Source of the DNA: Miltoncostaea oceani
Lineage (GTDB): Bacteria > Actinomycetota > Thermoleophilia > Miltoncostaeales > Miltoncostaeaceae
DNA length: 64,000 nt
Reading direction: 5' to 3'
Assembly: GCF_018141545.1 (NCBI RefSeq)
Contig: NZ_CP064356.1
Coordinates: 2,493,001-2,557,000, forward strand
This document shows, piece after piece, positions 32,740-40,816 of this stretch (positions are counted from its first letter, which is position 1; the number at the start of each line of letters is the position of its first letter). The position numbers and the translations under genes are program-made. The notes under the pieces were generated by a model, which was given only the letters and a program-made list of their open reading frames with translations, did not search any database and was not told where the DNA came from.

Positions 32740-33552
32740 ATGGCTCGCTCGGCCACCTCACGGGCACGACCCACGGCCACCCGGCCGCGCCAGATCGTGG
32801 CGCTCGGGGGCGGGGGATTCAGCGAGGAGCCGGACAGCACCGCGCTCGACGACTACGTCCTCGACGCCAGCGGCCGCGACCGCCCCCGGGTGCTCTTCCT
32901 GCCGACCGCCGGCGGGGACAACTCGAGCTACATCGCCAAGTTCTACGGCGCCTTCACCGGCGGCCACTGCGACCCGTCGCACCTGCCCCTCTTCAACCGC
33001 CAGATCGACGACGTGCGGTCCGTGCTGCTGTCGCAGGACGTCATCTACGTGGGCGGCGGCAACACGGTCAACCTGCTCGCCGTGTGGCGGGCGCACGGCA
33101 TCGACGTGCTGCTGAGGGAGGCATGGGAGCGCGGGATCGTGCTCGCCGGGCTCTGCGCCGGGTCGATGTGCTGGTTCGAGGGTGGCGTGACCGCGGCCTT
33201 CGGCACCCGCCTCGAGCCGCTCACCCAGGGCCTCGGGCTGCTGCCCGGCAGCAACTGCCCCCACTACCGCAGCCGGCGCGACGCGTACCGCGAGGCCCTG
33301 CGGGGCGGGCTGTCGCCCGGCCTCGGCGCGGAGGACGGCGTCGCGCTGCACTTCGTCGACCGCCGCCTCGCCGCGGTCGTCGCGTCACGCGAGGACCGGC
33401 GCGCCTACCGCGTCGGCGTCGCCGGTGACCGCGTCATCGAGGCACCGCTCCGCCCCATCCTGCTCGCCGACGGGCAGGGGGCCTCCGCCGCGCGGCGGAT
33501 CGCGCACAGCGAGATCGCCGAGGCACGCCCGGCACTCGCCGCGGCGCACTAG
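32740..33552 (+). CDS. Peptidase E-like protein (S51) with Cys at the nucleophile position
   Basis: The 270-residue protein is a paralogue of its divergent neighbour, sharing A-L-G-G-G-G-F-S, L-L-S-Q-D-V-I-Y-V-G-G-G-N-T-V-N-L and a matching elbow. The elbow reads G-L-C-A-G-S-M-C-W-F, with Cys139 where S51 enzymes have Ser (G-x-S-A-G). The fold belongs to the class I glutamine amidotransferase/DJ-1 group, where Cys nucleophiles are normal, so it may be a Cys hydrolase or a non-peptidase. The C-terminus is extended by about 40 residues. The ATG at 32740 starts a 16-residue basic leader. Confidence 0.88.
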   Translation: MARSATSRARPTATRPRQIVALGGGGFSEEPDSTALDDYVLDASGRDRPRVLFLPTAGGDNSSYIAKFYGAFTGGHCDPSHLPLFNRQIDDVRSVLLSQDVIYVGGGNTVNLLAVWRAHGIDVLLREAWERGIVLAGLCAGSMCWFEGGVTAAFGTRLEPLTQGLGLLPGSNCPHYRSRRDAYREALRGGLSPGLGAEDGVALHFVDRRLAAVVASREDRRAYRVGVAGDRVIEAPLRPILLADGQGASAARRIAHSEIAEARPALAAAH

Positions 33553-33592
33553 GCGCCGCGGCGAGCCGAGCCGATCAACCGCCTCGGGGTGC

Positions 33593-33820
33593 TTACTTCA
33601 GTCGGAAGGTGATACGGCCGCGGTTCAGGTCGTAGGGCGAGAGCTCCACCTTCACCCGGTCGCCCGGGTTGATGCGGATCCGGAAACGGCGCAGCTTCCC
33701 GGCCATGTGCGCCAGGACCTCGTGCTCGTTGTCCAGAACCACGCGGAACATGGTGTTGGGCAGGGCCTCCGTGACCTCGCCCTCCACCTCGATCGCCTCT
33801 TCCTTCTGCTTCGTCGCCAG
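33593..33820 (-). CDS. infA: Translation initiation factor IF-1
   Basis: The 75-residue OB-fold protein binds the 30S A site during initiation. It has the family pattern [29 protein letters not shown] and the ending I-T-F-R-L-K. The start appears to be CTG: AGGAG lies 5 bases before CTG at 33820, which gives (M)-A-T-K-Q-K-E-E-A-I, exactly the usual IF-1 beginning, and no ATG, GTG or TTG is in frame nearby. It follows the cold-shock gene by 40 bp, with a hairpin between them. Confidence 0.92.
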   Translation of the reverse strand: MATKQKEEAIEVEGEVTEALPNTMFRVVLDNEHEVLAHMAGKLRRFRIRINPGDRVKVELSPYDLNRGRITFRLK

Positions 33821-33837
33821 AACTTCTCCTCTCGGGT

Positions 33838-33853
33838 GAGACCTTCGGGTCTC
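33838..33853. promoter_or_regulatory. 6-bp hairpin with a four-base loop between csp and infA
   Basis: GAGACC at 33838-33843 and GGTCTC at 33848-33853 are perfect complements around four bases. It sits 7 bp beyond the csp stop and 8 bp before the infA ribosome site on the leftward message. No T run follows, so it may be a processing or attenuation element rather than a strong terminator. Confidence 0.45.
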
Positions 33854-33860
33854 TGGGTCG

Positions 33861-34064
33861 CTAGAGCGCCTGGACGCTCGACGCCTGGGGGCCCTTCTGG
33901 CCCTCCGTCGCCTCGTAGCTGACCCGCTGGCCCTCCTCGAGATTCCGGTAACCCGAACCCTGGATCTCCGAGAAGTGCACGAACAGGTCCTTACCGCCGT
34001 CGTCCGGCGTGATGAATCCGTAGCCCTTCTCGGACGAGAACCACTTAACGACACCCTCAGCCAT
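33861..34064 (-). CDS. Cold-shock protein, CspA family
   Basis: The 67-residue protein is a single cold-shock domain that binds single-stranded RNA and DNA. RNP1 is K-G-Y-G-F-I (about 13-18) and RNP2 is L-F-V-H-F (about 27-31); G-V-V-K-W-F-S begins the fold. The length and sequence are standard for CspA-type proteins. A GAAGGAAG ribosome site lies 4 bases before the ATG. It leads a leftward pair with infA, so cold-shock protein and initiation factor are probably co-transcribed. Confidence 0.96.
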   Translation of the reverse strand: MAEGVVKWFSSEKGYGFITPDDGGKDLFVHFSEIQGSGYRNLEEGQRVSYEATEGQKGPQASSVQAL

Positions 34065-34092
34065 TGATCTTCCTTCGTTATAGGCGCACGAC

Positions 34093-34119
34093 CGGCTCCG
34101 GAGAGCCGACGCAATCGTA
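34093..34119 (-). promoter_or_regulatory. Candidate csp promoter and leader hairpin
   Basis: On the minus strand TACGAT (34119-34114) resembles a -10 box. About seven bases later CGGCTC and GAGCCG pair (34108-34093) around a UCCG loop, which is a stable UNCG-type tetraloop. A message beginning near 34108 would thus start with this hairpin, some 28 bases before the ATG. Leader hairpins are common in cold-shock messages. No good -35 box is visible. Confidence 0.4.
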
Positions 34120-34121
34120 GC

Positions 34122-34724
34122 CTACGAGCCCCCCACCGGCGCCACCCCCCGCATCACGTCGATGGCGCGCAGCAGGTCCGGGCGGGCCACCTCCAGCACG
34201 GACGCGTTCGCGACGGCGGTCACCGGGCCGTCGAGCGGGTGGGCCCCCTGCATCGCGTTCGCGAGGAAGCGGATCGGGATGTCGTGGGTCACGACGAGCG
34301 GCATGTCGGCGTCGGCGTCGGCGAGGCGCGCGAACGCGGCGGTGTAGCGGCGCAGGGCGTCCATGCGGCTCTCGCCCCCCTCCGGGCGGTCCTCCTCGGT
34401 GCGCCCCGCGCGCCACGAGCGGTAGGCCTCGACCGATGCGCCCTCGAACTCGCCGAGCCGGACGTCGTCGAGGCCCGGGCACTCGATCCGCGGCAGATCC
34501 CGGTCCTCCAGGAGGATGTCGAGCGTCTCGCGCGTCCGGCCGAAGCGCGTGTGCACCGCCAGGTCGAGCGGCAGCGGCGCGAGGCGGTCGCGCAGGGCGC
34601 GCGCCTGATCGACGCCCGTGGCGTCGAGGTGGACCGGCACCGCCGGGTCGCCGTTCAGCCGCCGGGCGACGTTGTAGTCCGACCGGCCGTGACGCACGAG
34701 CACGAGGGTCCGGGGGGGTGGCAT
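34122..34724 (-). CDS. Histidine phosphatase (phosphoglycerate mutase-like)
   Basis: The 200-residue protein belongs to the histidine phosphatase superfamily. The catalytic R-H-G motif is V-R-H-G-R-S-D-Y-N at 10-18, the second Arg lies in R-F-G-R-T-R-E-T, the acid region is L-G-E-F-E-G and the distal His is V-V-T-H-D-I near 145-150. The protein could be a small-molecule or phosphosugar phosphatase; a mutase role is less likely because the L-N-x-x-F motif of true mutases is missing. It reads leftward ahead of csp but is separated by the csp promoter region. Confidence 0.88.
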   Translation of the reverse strand: MPPPRTLVLVRHGRSDYNVARRLNGDPAVPVHLDATGVDQARALRDRLAPLPLDLAVHTRFGRTRETLDILLEDRDLPRIECPGLDDVRLGEFEGASVEAYRSWRAGRTEEDRPEGGESRMDALRRYTAAFARLADADADMPLVVTHDIPIRFLANAMQGAHPLDGPVTAVANASVLEVARPDLLRAIDVMRGVAPVGGS

Positions 34725-34812
34725 GGGCCGCAGCCTACGACGGCCGGGGACGCGATGGCGACGGGCGGAGACGGGTTTCGACGCCAGCGGGCCGCGGCAC
34801 TAGAGTGGGGTC

Positions 34813-35346
34813 GTGATCAATCGTCGCCAGGCTGTCATCGGATACGTGACGTACCGCGTCGCACGCCGGCTCGCCCGTTGCGAGGCGCAGCGCCGCTTCG
34901 GCGCACCGCGCCGGGGCGGGCTCCGACCCGAAGAGGGAGTGAACATGTTCAGGAACAGCAAGGGCACCGCATCGGCGGCAGCCGATCGCGCCGCCGCCCT
35001 CGTCGAGACGGTCCGCCCCATCGTCACCAAGGCGATGCACGACCCCGAGCTCCACGAGGCGCTCCGGCAGGCGTTCGCCACGGGCCGCGAGGTCCAGGGC
35101 GAGATCTCCGGCAAGCCGCCGAAGAAGGCCGCCAAGAAGCTCGCCCACGACCGCAAGCTCCAGAAGCGGGTCGAGGCGTCGGCGACCGACCTGCAGCGCG
35201 CCGTGACCAGCCTCGTCGAGCCGCCGCGCAGGAAGGGCCGCGTCCGCCGGTTCATCGGCCGGGTCGCGATCATCGGCGCCGTCGCCGGTGGCGTCGTCGT
35301 GGCGCTCAAGAAGTTCCGCGGTGGTGGGGACGACGCCCCGGCCTGA
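34813..35346 (+). CDS. Hypothetical basic protein with a C-terminal membrane helix
   Basis: The protein is Lys/Arg-rich and unknown to me. It has a central helical part with E-L-H-E-A-L-R-Q-A-F-A-T-G-R-E and P-K-K-A-A-K-K-L-A-H, and a hydrophobic segment near the C-terminus (V-A-I-I-G-A-V-A-G-G-V-V-V-A-L). Two starts are possible: GTG at 34813 gives 177 residues, and ATG at 34945 (M-F-R-N-S-K-G) gives 133 and has a better ribosome site, GAGGGAG. The longer form is drawn because its N-terminus (I-N-R-R-Q-A-V-I-G-Y) also looks protein-like. Confidence 0.65.
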   Translation: MINRRQAVIGYVTYRVARRLARCEAQRRFGAPRRGGLRPEEGVNMFRNSKGTASAAADRAAALVETVRPIVTKAMHDPELHEALRQAFATGREVQGEISGKPPKKAAKKLAHDRKLQKRVEASATDLQRAVTSLVEPPRRKGRVRRFIGRVAIIGAVAGGVVVALKKFRGGGDDAPA

Positions 35347-35701
35347 GCCGGAGGGCGCGTTCCCGGTCTTCCTCGAGATGGGCCTCGGGGTGGACCTCGT
35401 CGGGGAGGACTCGACGAAGGCGGCCCGGAGGGCGGTGCGCGAGGCGATCGGGCGCACCTCCCTCCCCGGGGTCCGGGACCTCATCCCGAGCCGCGACCGG
35501 AGGGACATGCGGGTGGACGTGACCGTGGCCGTCCCCGCGCCGGAGACCGTCGACCGCGACGCCGTGGCGTCCGAGTTCCCGTACGGGACCGTCACCGTCA
35601 CGCCGGTGGAGGGCGGGCTCCGCACCCCCAACGGCACCGACGGCGGCCCGGGCGCCGACACCATGATCTGCGCCGTCGCGGTGGTCGCCGTCGGCTGGTA
35701 G
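35324..35701 (+). CDS. Lin0512-family conserved protein
   Basis: About 125 residues match the conserved family typified by Listeria Lin0512: F-L-E-M-G-L-G-V-D-L-V-G-E-D-S-T-K-A-A-R-R-A-V at the start, L-P-G-V-R-D-L-I-P in the middle, and V-A-V-P-A-P-E-T-V-D followed by F-P-Y-G-T-V-T-V. Function of the family is not known. The start is uncertain: the family requires F-P-V-F-L-E-M, so the ATG at 35378 is too late, and the GTG at 35324, overlapping the preceding gene by 23 bp, is the best visible choice. Rather weak ribosome site. Confidence 0.75.
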   Translation: MGTTPRPEPEGAFPVFLEMGLGVDLVGEDSTKAARRAVREAIGRTSLPGVRDLIPSRDRRDMRVDVTVAVPAPETVDRDAVASEFPYGTVTVTPVEGGLRTPNGTDGGPGADTMICAVAVVAVGW

Positions 35702-35744
35702 CGGCGCGGGCGCCGGGGCGGCGCGCGCGCTACCGTCGGCCGTC

Positions 35745-36488
35745 GTGTCCGAGACCGCCGCGCCCGCCCTCCTCTGCGCCGGCGTCACCAAGTCGTTCGC
35801 CGGGGGCGTCGAGGCGCTCGCCGGCCTCGACCTCGAGGTGCCGGCCGGGGCCTTCTTCGGCCTCCTCGGCCCGAACGGCGCCGGCAAGACCACGCTCATC
35901 CGCAGCGTCGTCGGCCTCACGCGCCCCGCCGCGGGCGACATCTCGGTCTTCGGGCTGTCGGCGTGGGGCGCCGGATCGGCGCAGGCGCGCCAGGCGATCG
36001 GCTACGCCCCCCAGGACGTCGCCCTCGACCGCTTCGTGCCGGTGCGCGAGCTGCTGTCGCTGCACGGCCGGTACTTCGGCATGTCGCGCGGCGCGGCGCG
36101 GGAGCGCGCCGACGAGATGCTCGAGGCGTTCGACCTCACGGCGAAGGCCGCGAGCTACGCCCACCTCCTCTCCGGCGGCATGCGGCGGCGCCTGCTGCTC
36201 GCCCGCGCGCTGCTGCACCGCCCGCGCCTCGTCATCCTCGACGAGCCGACCGCGGGCGTCGACCTGGAGCTCCGCCACGACCTCTGGGCGTACATCCGCC
36301 GCCTGCACGCCGACGGCACCACCATCCTCCTCACGACGCACTACATCGAGGAGGCGGAGGCGCTCTGCGAGCGGGTCGCGTTCATCCGCGCCGGGCGCAT
36401 CGTCGCCGAGGGCGCGCCGATCGACCTGCGGGAGCGGTACGACGCCCCCCGGCTCGAGGACGTCTACCTCCAGGTGGTGGGGCGATGA
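35745..36488 (+). CDS. ABC exporter ATPase
   Basis: The 247-residue ATPase has Walker A G-P-N-G-A-G-K-T at 42-49, Q-loop Y-A-P-Q-D-V, signature L-L-S-G-G-M-R-R-R-L, Walker B L-V-I-L-D-E-P-T-A-G-V-D and the H-loop T-T-H. It lacks the C-terminal extension of the DrrA-type ATPase at 7205, so it belongs to a different exporter branch. The permease gene starts with ATG overlapping its stop by 4 bases. Start is a GTG at 35745 without a strong ribosome site. Confidence 0.94.
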   Translation: MSETAAPALLCAGVTKSFAGGVEALAGLDLEVPAGAFFGLLGPNGAGKTTLIRSVVGLTRPAAGDISVFGLSAWGAGSAQARQAIGYAPQDVALDRFVPVRELLSLHGRYFGMSRGAARERADEMLEAFDLTAKAASYAHLLSGGMRRRLLLARALLHRPRLVILDEPTAGVDLELRHDLWAYIRRLHADGTTILLTTHYIEEAEALCERVAFIRAGRIVAEGAPIDLRERYDAPRLEDVYLQVVGR

Positions 36489-37270
36489 CCACCCGCGAGA
36501 TCCGCCAGGCGCGCCGCCGCGGCGTCGGGGCGCTGTCGGAGCGCGAGGTGCTGCGCGTGCTGCGCCTCTGGAACCAGACCATCGCGCCGCCCGTGGTGGC
36601 CGCGGTCCTCTTCATCGTCGTCTTCGGCGTCGCCCTCGGGAACCGCATCGAGCTGATCGACGGCGTCACCTACGAGGAGTTCATCGTCCCCGGCCTGGTG
36701 CTGATGGGCGTCGCGACGTCCGCGTTCGGCAACAACGCCACCTCGATCTTCCAGGCGCGCAACGACGGGTTCATCGAGGACCCCGCGTCGAGCCCGATGA
36801 CGCCGTCGTACATGCTCGCCGGCTACCTCGCGGGCGGGGTGGTCCGCAGCCTCCTCATCGGCGTGCTGACCCTCGCCGCCGCCCGGCTGTTCGTCGACTA
36901 CCCGATCGCCCACCCCGGGGTGCTGGTCGCGGCGCTCGTCGGCACCAGCTTCGCGTTCGCCTCGCTCGGCACCGTCGTCGGCCTCTACTCGACCGGCTGG
37001 GACCAGCAGAACGTCGTCGGCAACCTCGTCATCCAGCCGCTCGTGTTCCTCGGCGGGGTCTTCTACTCGATCGGCGACCTCGAGCAGCCGTGGGCGGCGA
37101 TCACCCACGCCGACCCGATCTTCTACATGGTCGTCGCCGCCCGCCACGGGATGCTCGGCGACTCGGAGGTCGCCCCCGCCCTGTCGGTCGCGGTGACCCT
37201 CGGGCTCGGCGCGGCGATGACCGCCTGGGCGTGGTGGACCTTCCGGCGCGGGGTGGGGATCCGGACCTGA
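36485..37270 (+). CDS. ABC-2 type exporter permease
   Basis: The 261-residue membrane protein has a short cytoplasmic N-terminus and about six membrane helices. The ABC-2 region I-F-Q-A-R-N-D-G-F-I-E-D-P (about 95-107) with S-S-P-M-T-P after it corresponds to the coupling helix that meets the ATPase encoded just before. It is the membrane half of the second exporter in this window; the substrate, drug, lipid or polysaccharide, is unknown. Its start overlaps the ATPase stop (ATGA). Confidence 0.92.
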   Translation: MTTREIRQARRRGVGALSEREVLRVLRLWNQTIAPPVVAAVLFIVVFGVALGNRIELIDGVTYEEFIVPGLVLMGVATSAFGNNATSIFQARNDGFIEDPASSPMTPSYMLAGYLAGGVVRSLLIGVLTLAAARLFVDYPIAHPGVLVAALVGTSFAFASLGTVVGLYSTGWDQQNVVGNLVIQPLVFLGGVFYSIGDLEQPWAAITHADPIFYMVVAARHGMLGDSEVAPALSVAVTLGLGAAMTAWAWWTFRRGVGIRT

Positions 37271-37297
37271 CCGGGGGCGCGTAGGATCGGCGCCGGA

Positions 37298-38002
37298 ATG
37301 GACCCGGGCGACATCCTCCGGCGCACCTGGGACCTCTACCGCTCCCACCTGCGCCACCTCGTGACGATCGCCGCGGTGGTCTACGTGCCGATGGGCGTGA
37401 TCGCGGCCCTGCTGGTGATGACCGGGTGGCCGGGCGTCGTCGCGGCGAACGTCCTGAACACCGCGGCCCTGTTCCTCGTGCAGGGCGCCGTCGTCACCAC
37501 CGTCGCCGACGTCCGCGACGGGCGGCGGGACCTGGGTGTCGCCGAGACGCTCGCGACCGCCGGGCGGCGCCTCGTGCCGGTCGCGCTCGCCGGGGTGCTC
37601 GCCACGCTCGGGATCCTCCTCGGCCTGCTCCTGCTGATCGTCCCCGGCCTGATCCTGCTCACGTGGTGGCTCGTGATCTCCCCGGTGATCCTGCTGGAGT
37701 CGTCCGACGTGGGCGCCTCCTTCGGGCGCAGCCGCGCGCTGGTGCACGGGCACGCGTGGCCGGTCTTCGGCGTCGTCGTGCTGACCCTGCTGGTGCTGCT
37801 CGCGCTCGGCCTCGCCGTCGGGATCGTCCTCTCCCCACTCGACGAGGCGCTGCGCGGGTTCCTCGTCACCGCGATCGGCAACAGCCTGGCCGCGCCGTTC
37901 GCGGGCGTCGCGTGGACGCTCACCTACTTCCGGCTGCGGGACCTCGAGGCCGGGCGCGAGAGGCTGCGCGACGGCGAGCGGGACTACACTCCCGCGTCGT
38001 GA
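37298..38002 (+). CDS. Multi-helix membrane protein, GPDP-membrane-domain-like
   Basis: The 234-residue protein begins M-D-P-G-D-I-L-R-R-T-W-D-L-Y-R-S-H, a pattern common in the membrane domain associated with glycerophosphodiester phosphodiesterases (DUF7847-like). It contains about six membrane helices and no enzyme motif. The charged stretch D-V-G-A-S-F-G-R-S-R-A-L-V is typical of this group. It probably sits on one message with the cyclophilin gene, whose GTG overlaps its stop by 4 bases. Function is unknown. Confidence 0.75.
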   Translation: MDPGDILRRTWDLYRSHLRHLVTIAAVVYVPMGVIAALLVMTGWPGVVAANVLNTAALFLVQGAVVTTVADVRDGRRDLGVAETLATAGRRLVPVALAGVLATLGILLGLLLLIVPGLILLTWWLVISPVILLESSDVGASFGRSRALVHGHAWPVFGVVVLTLLVLLALGLAVGIVLSPLDEALRGFLVTAIGNSLAAPFAGVAWTLTYFRLRDLEAGRERLRDGERDYTPAS

Positions 38003-38694
38003 CCCGGTCCCCACGCGTGCTCGCGGCGGCGCTGGCGGTCGCCGCCCTGCTCGGCGCGGCCGGCTGCGGCGGCGACGACGGACCCGACGGGGCGAGCGCA
38101 CCCGCCCCCGTCGTCACCAACTTCGCCGGCGACGTCTGCTCCGCCCGCGAGCCCGACCCGGACCCCGAGCCCGCGACGTACCCGGCGCCGCCCCCGGTGA
38201 CCATCGACCCGTCGGTCGACTACACCGCCACGCTCGAGACCTCGTGCGGGACGATCGTGATCGCGCTCGACGCCGACGCCGCCCCGATCGCGGTCAACAA
38301 CTTCGTGTTCCTGGCGCGCGAGGGCTTCTACGACGGCCTCCGGTTCCACCGGGTGGTGACGGGCTTCGTCATCCAGGGCGGCGACCCCGAGGGCGACGGC
38401 CGGGGCGGCCCCGGCTACACGTTCCCCGACGAGCTCCCCGACGACGGGTACCCCGCGGGGTCCGTCGCCATGGTGAACTCGGGCCCCGACACCAACGGCT
38501 CCCAGTTCTTCATCGTCACGGGCGCCGCGGAGCTCCCGAACGTCTACTCGCGCTTCGGGACCGTCACCCGGGGGCTCGACGTCGCCCGCGCCATCGAGGC
38601 GTTCGCCGACCCGAACGCGGACCCCGGTGACCCGTCGTCGCAGACGCCGTCCGACCCCGTCTACGTCTACTCGGTCACGATCACCGAGAGCTGA
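37999..38694 (+). CDS. Cyclophilin-type peptidyl-prolyl isomerase lipoprotein
   Basis: The 231-residue protein has a signal sequence ending in the lipobox L-G-A-A-G-C (Cys23), so it should be anchored outside the cytoplasmic membrane. A Pro-rich linker (about 30-70) is followed by a cyclophilin domain with F-H-R-V-V-T-G-F-V-I-Q-G-G-D (the catalytic Arg region) and N-G-S-Q-F-F-I, both intact. It would catalyse cis-trans isomerisation of proline bonds in exported proteins. Translational coupling to the preceding membrane gene is indicated by the GTGA overlap. Confidence 0.92.
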   Translation: MTRSPRVLAAALAVAALLGAAGCGGDDGPDGASAPAPVVTNFAGDVCSAREPDPDPEPATYPAPPPVTIDPSVDYTATLETSCGTIVIALDADAAPIAVNNFVFLAREGFYDGLRFHRVVTGFVIQGGDPEGDGRGGPGYTFPDELPDDGYPAGSVAMVNSGPDTNGSQFFIVTGAAELPNVYSRFGTVTRGLDVARAIEAFADPNADPGDPSSQTPSDPVYVYSVTITES

Positions 38695-38704
38695 CGCGCC
38701 CGCG

Positions 38705-39496
38705 TCACTCCGACCAGTCGCCCTCGGCGATCGGCGGGCCGTGGCGGTTCAGCAGGTCGGCGGGGAGCAGGAACCGCCGGCCCTCCGGGCCCGACTCCCG
38801 CTCGTAGGGCGCCGCGACGTCCTCGGGGACCTCGACGGCGAAGACGACCCAGTCCGGGCCGGCGCCCGGCGGCGGCGGCCGGTCCGTGACCCACACGCCC
38901 GGCGACTCGCCCGCCGCGGCGCGGTCGCGGAAGCCGGAGCGCTGGATGGCCATCGCCTCGTCGTAGTCGCTCGAGTGGAAGAAGCGCATCCGGCGGCCGC
39001 GGCGGGCCTCGTCGAGTCCGCGGTCGTCGCGGTCGCTCGACATCCCCTCGTGCTCCAGGTCGACGATCACGTGGGTGATCGGCACCGAGTACCGCGCGCG
39101 GGCCCGCCGGACGACCTGGCGCTCGAGCCAGTTCGACCGCGCGTGCGGGTGCGTCGAGATGACGACCTCGTCGGGGTCCTCGACCCGGAGGGCGTCGTCG
39201 AGCGCCTGCAGCGGGTCGGCGTCGCCGAGCCGGCCGCGCGCCACGAAGCCCGCGGCGGCGAACGCCTCGACCGAGGTGTCGAGCCGGCGGCGGGCGTCCT
39301 CCTGGCGCGCCTCGAGGTCCGACGTCAGCCAGTGCTCCAGCCGCGTGCGCGCCAGCGCGGGCGCGACCACCACGACCTCGGACCCCTCACCGGCCCGGTA
39401 CCGCACCTCGTCGACCACGCCGGGGGCCGCGCAGGTCTCGTTCGCGATGACCAGTATCCGGCGGGGACGTGCCCCGGGTTCGACCGACGGGGACAT
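38705..39496 (-). CDS. Universal-stress-like nucleotide-binding protein
   Basis: The 263-residue protein starts with a Rossmann-like segment (R-R-I-L-V-I-A-N-E-T) and reads on to V-V-I-S-T-H-P-H-A-R-S-N-W-L-E-R-Q-V-V, which resembles the distal part of UspA-type domains (G-S-H-G-R-x-x-x-x-x-x-L-G-S). A further C-terminal part of about 100 residues is charged and unrecognised. No membrane helix is present. It stands alone, convergent with the cyclophilin gene and 59 bp downstream of the FEA1-related gene's stop. Confidence 0.7.
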   Translation of the reverse strand: MSPSVEPGARPRRILVIANETCAAPGVVDEVRYRAGEGSEVVVVAPALARTRLEHWLTSDLEARQEDARRRLDTSVEAFAAAGFVARGRLGDADPLQALDDALRVEDPDEVVISTHPHARSNWLERQVVRRARARYSVPITHVIVDLEHEGMSSDRDDRGLDEARRGRRMRFFHSSDYDEAMAIQRSGFRDRAAAGESPGVWVTDRPPPPGAGPDWVVFAVEVPEDVAAPYERESGPEGRRFLLPADLLNRHGPPIAEGDWSE

Positions 39497-39555
39497 GTGA
39501 CGGATGTAACCACCCGTCGCCCCGCCGCGCCACCCCCGGGGCGCACCGATCGCCG

Positions 39556-40701
39556 CTACCCGTCCGTGAACGTCCCGATCTCGGCCGGCGTGATCCCGAG
39601 GCCCTCGTAGGCGCCCTCGAGCGCCGTCGCGACCCGGTCGCCCATCCCGGCCGTCGGGCCGGCGGTGACGTCCAGGGCGTCGAGGGTCGTGCGCGCGGCC
39701 CCCGGGTCGGCCGCCGCGACGAGCGGGGCCACCACCCGGAAGAAGGCGAGGCCCTCCGCCTGCTGGACGCGGGCCTCCGCCTCGTCGCCCTCGGCGAGCT
39801 CCGCGTCGGCGGTCGCCGCGTACTTCAGCGCCGCCTGGACGTAGGTGATCGTGATCTGGCGCGTCACCTCCGCGACCGCGGCGTCGAGGGCCGCGGCGTC
39901 ACCCGCCACGGCGGCGTCGCGGGCGGCCTCGATCCGGTCGAGGACCGCGGTGTTCACGGCCGACCCGGTGCCGAAGTCCGCGCCGCGCTTGTCGGCCGTC
40001 GCGAACGGCGCGCCCGTCGGGTCCTCGCCGTGGTAGAAGGCCCACGCCTCGTCGACCTTGTGCGGCGCGCCGTCGGCCGGGGCGATCTCCCCCGCCGCCA
40101 CGTCGGCCCGCGCCGCGGTCAGCTCGTGCAGCGTCCAGGCGACCATCACGCCGTTCTGGATCCCCTTCTGCACCCCCTGCGCACGGACGTCGTCGGAGGC
40201 GCCCGCGAACGTGCCGGTGCCCTCCAGGGCGTCGGTCACGAAGGTGTCGAGCCACGCCGGGTCGTCGTAGAAGGCGACGTAGTCGTCCCACACGGGCTCC
40301 TCGCGGGCCTCGGTGGCGAACCCGGCGAGCGTGCGCGTCGTCCCGTCGCCGGCGATCGAGTTGCGGCCGTCCCGGTAGAGGGCCGCGGCGGCCGCGAAGT
40401 CGACGGGGTCCTCGTCGAGGATGGCGTTGATCGCCGCGACGTCCCGCGTCACCTTCGCGTGGCCCGCGACGTCCGACGCCGGCGCGTAGCCGCCGAACGG
40501 CTCCGTCGCCGTGGTGGACCCGGACACCCCGCTCGCCGACCCCGACCCGGAGCCGGAGCCCGACGCCGACCCCGACGCGGAGCCGGCCGTCTCGCCGACG
40601 TTGCGCACGTCGGCCCCGTCGTCGTCGCCGCACCCGGCGGCGACCCCTCCCAGCGCGAGCGCCGCCACCGCGGCCGCGGCCGCGATCCGTGAACGTCCCA
40701 T
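39556..40701 (-). CDS. FEA1-related (low-iron-inducible periplasmic type) lipoprotein
   Basis: The 381-residue product has a signal peptide with lipobox V-A-A-G-C (Cys24), then a Ser/Gly linker (about 42-62) and a helical domain of about 310 residues. W-A-F-Y-H-G, T-A-D-K-R-G-A-D-F, V-Q-A-A-L-K-Y-A and Q-A-E-G-L-A-F-F-R-V match the pattern I know from algal FEA1 iron-assimilation proteins and their bacterial relatives. It probably captures iron outside the membrane. It faces a DtxR/MntR-type regulator gene 115 bp away and lies near an FbpABC-type transporter. The ATG at 40701 is chosen for its GGAGAGGGG site and complete signal peptide. Confidence 0.75.
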   Translation of the reverse strand: MGRSRIAAAAAVAALALGGVAAGCGDDDGADVRNVGETAGSASGSASGSGSGSGSASGVSGSTTATEPFGGYAPASDVAGHAKVTRDVAAINAILDEDPVDFAAAAALYRDGRNSIAGDGTTRTLAGFATEAREEPVWDDYVAFYDDPAWLDTFVTDALEGTGTFAGASDDVRAQGVQKGIQNGVMVAWTLHELTAARADVAAGEIAPADGAPHKVDEAWAFYHGEDPTGAPFATADKRGADFGTGSAVNTAVLDRIEAARDAAVAGDAAALDAAVAEVTRQITITYVQAALKYAATADAELAEGDEAEARVQQAEGLAFFRVVAPLVAAADPGAARTTLDALDVTAGPTAGMGDRVATALEGAYEGLGITPAEIGTFTDG

Positions 40702-40720
40702 CCTCTCCACCCCTCTCCAT

Positions 40721-40736
40721 GTTCGGTACGACGAAC
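40721..40736. promoter_or_regulatory. Candidate operator between the FEA1-related and DtxR-family genes
   Basis: GTTCG (40721-40725) and CGAAC (40732-40736) form a 16-bp inverted repeat around GTACGA. It lies 20 bp upstream of the lipoprotein start, in the divergent intergenic region, a position suited to repression. It does not resemble the classical DtxR box, so binding by the adjacent regulator is a guess. Confidence 0.35.
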
Positions 40737-40816
40737 AGCGCGCGGCAGCCTACCCGAAGAGCGGACGGCCGACGGAGGGGGGCCGCGACGGCCGGGAGGG
40801 GCGGTAGGATGCCCCC

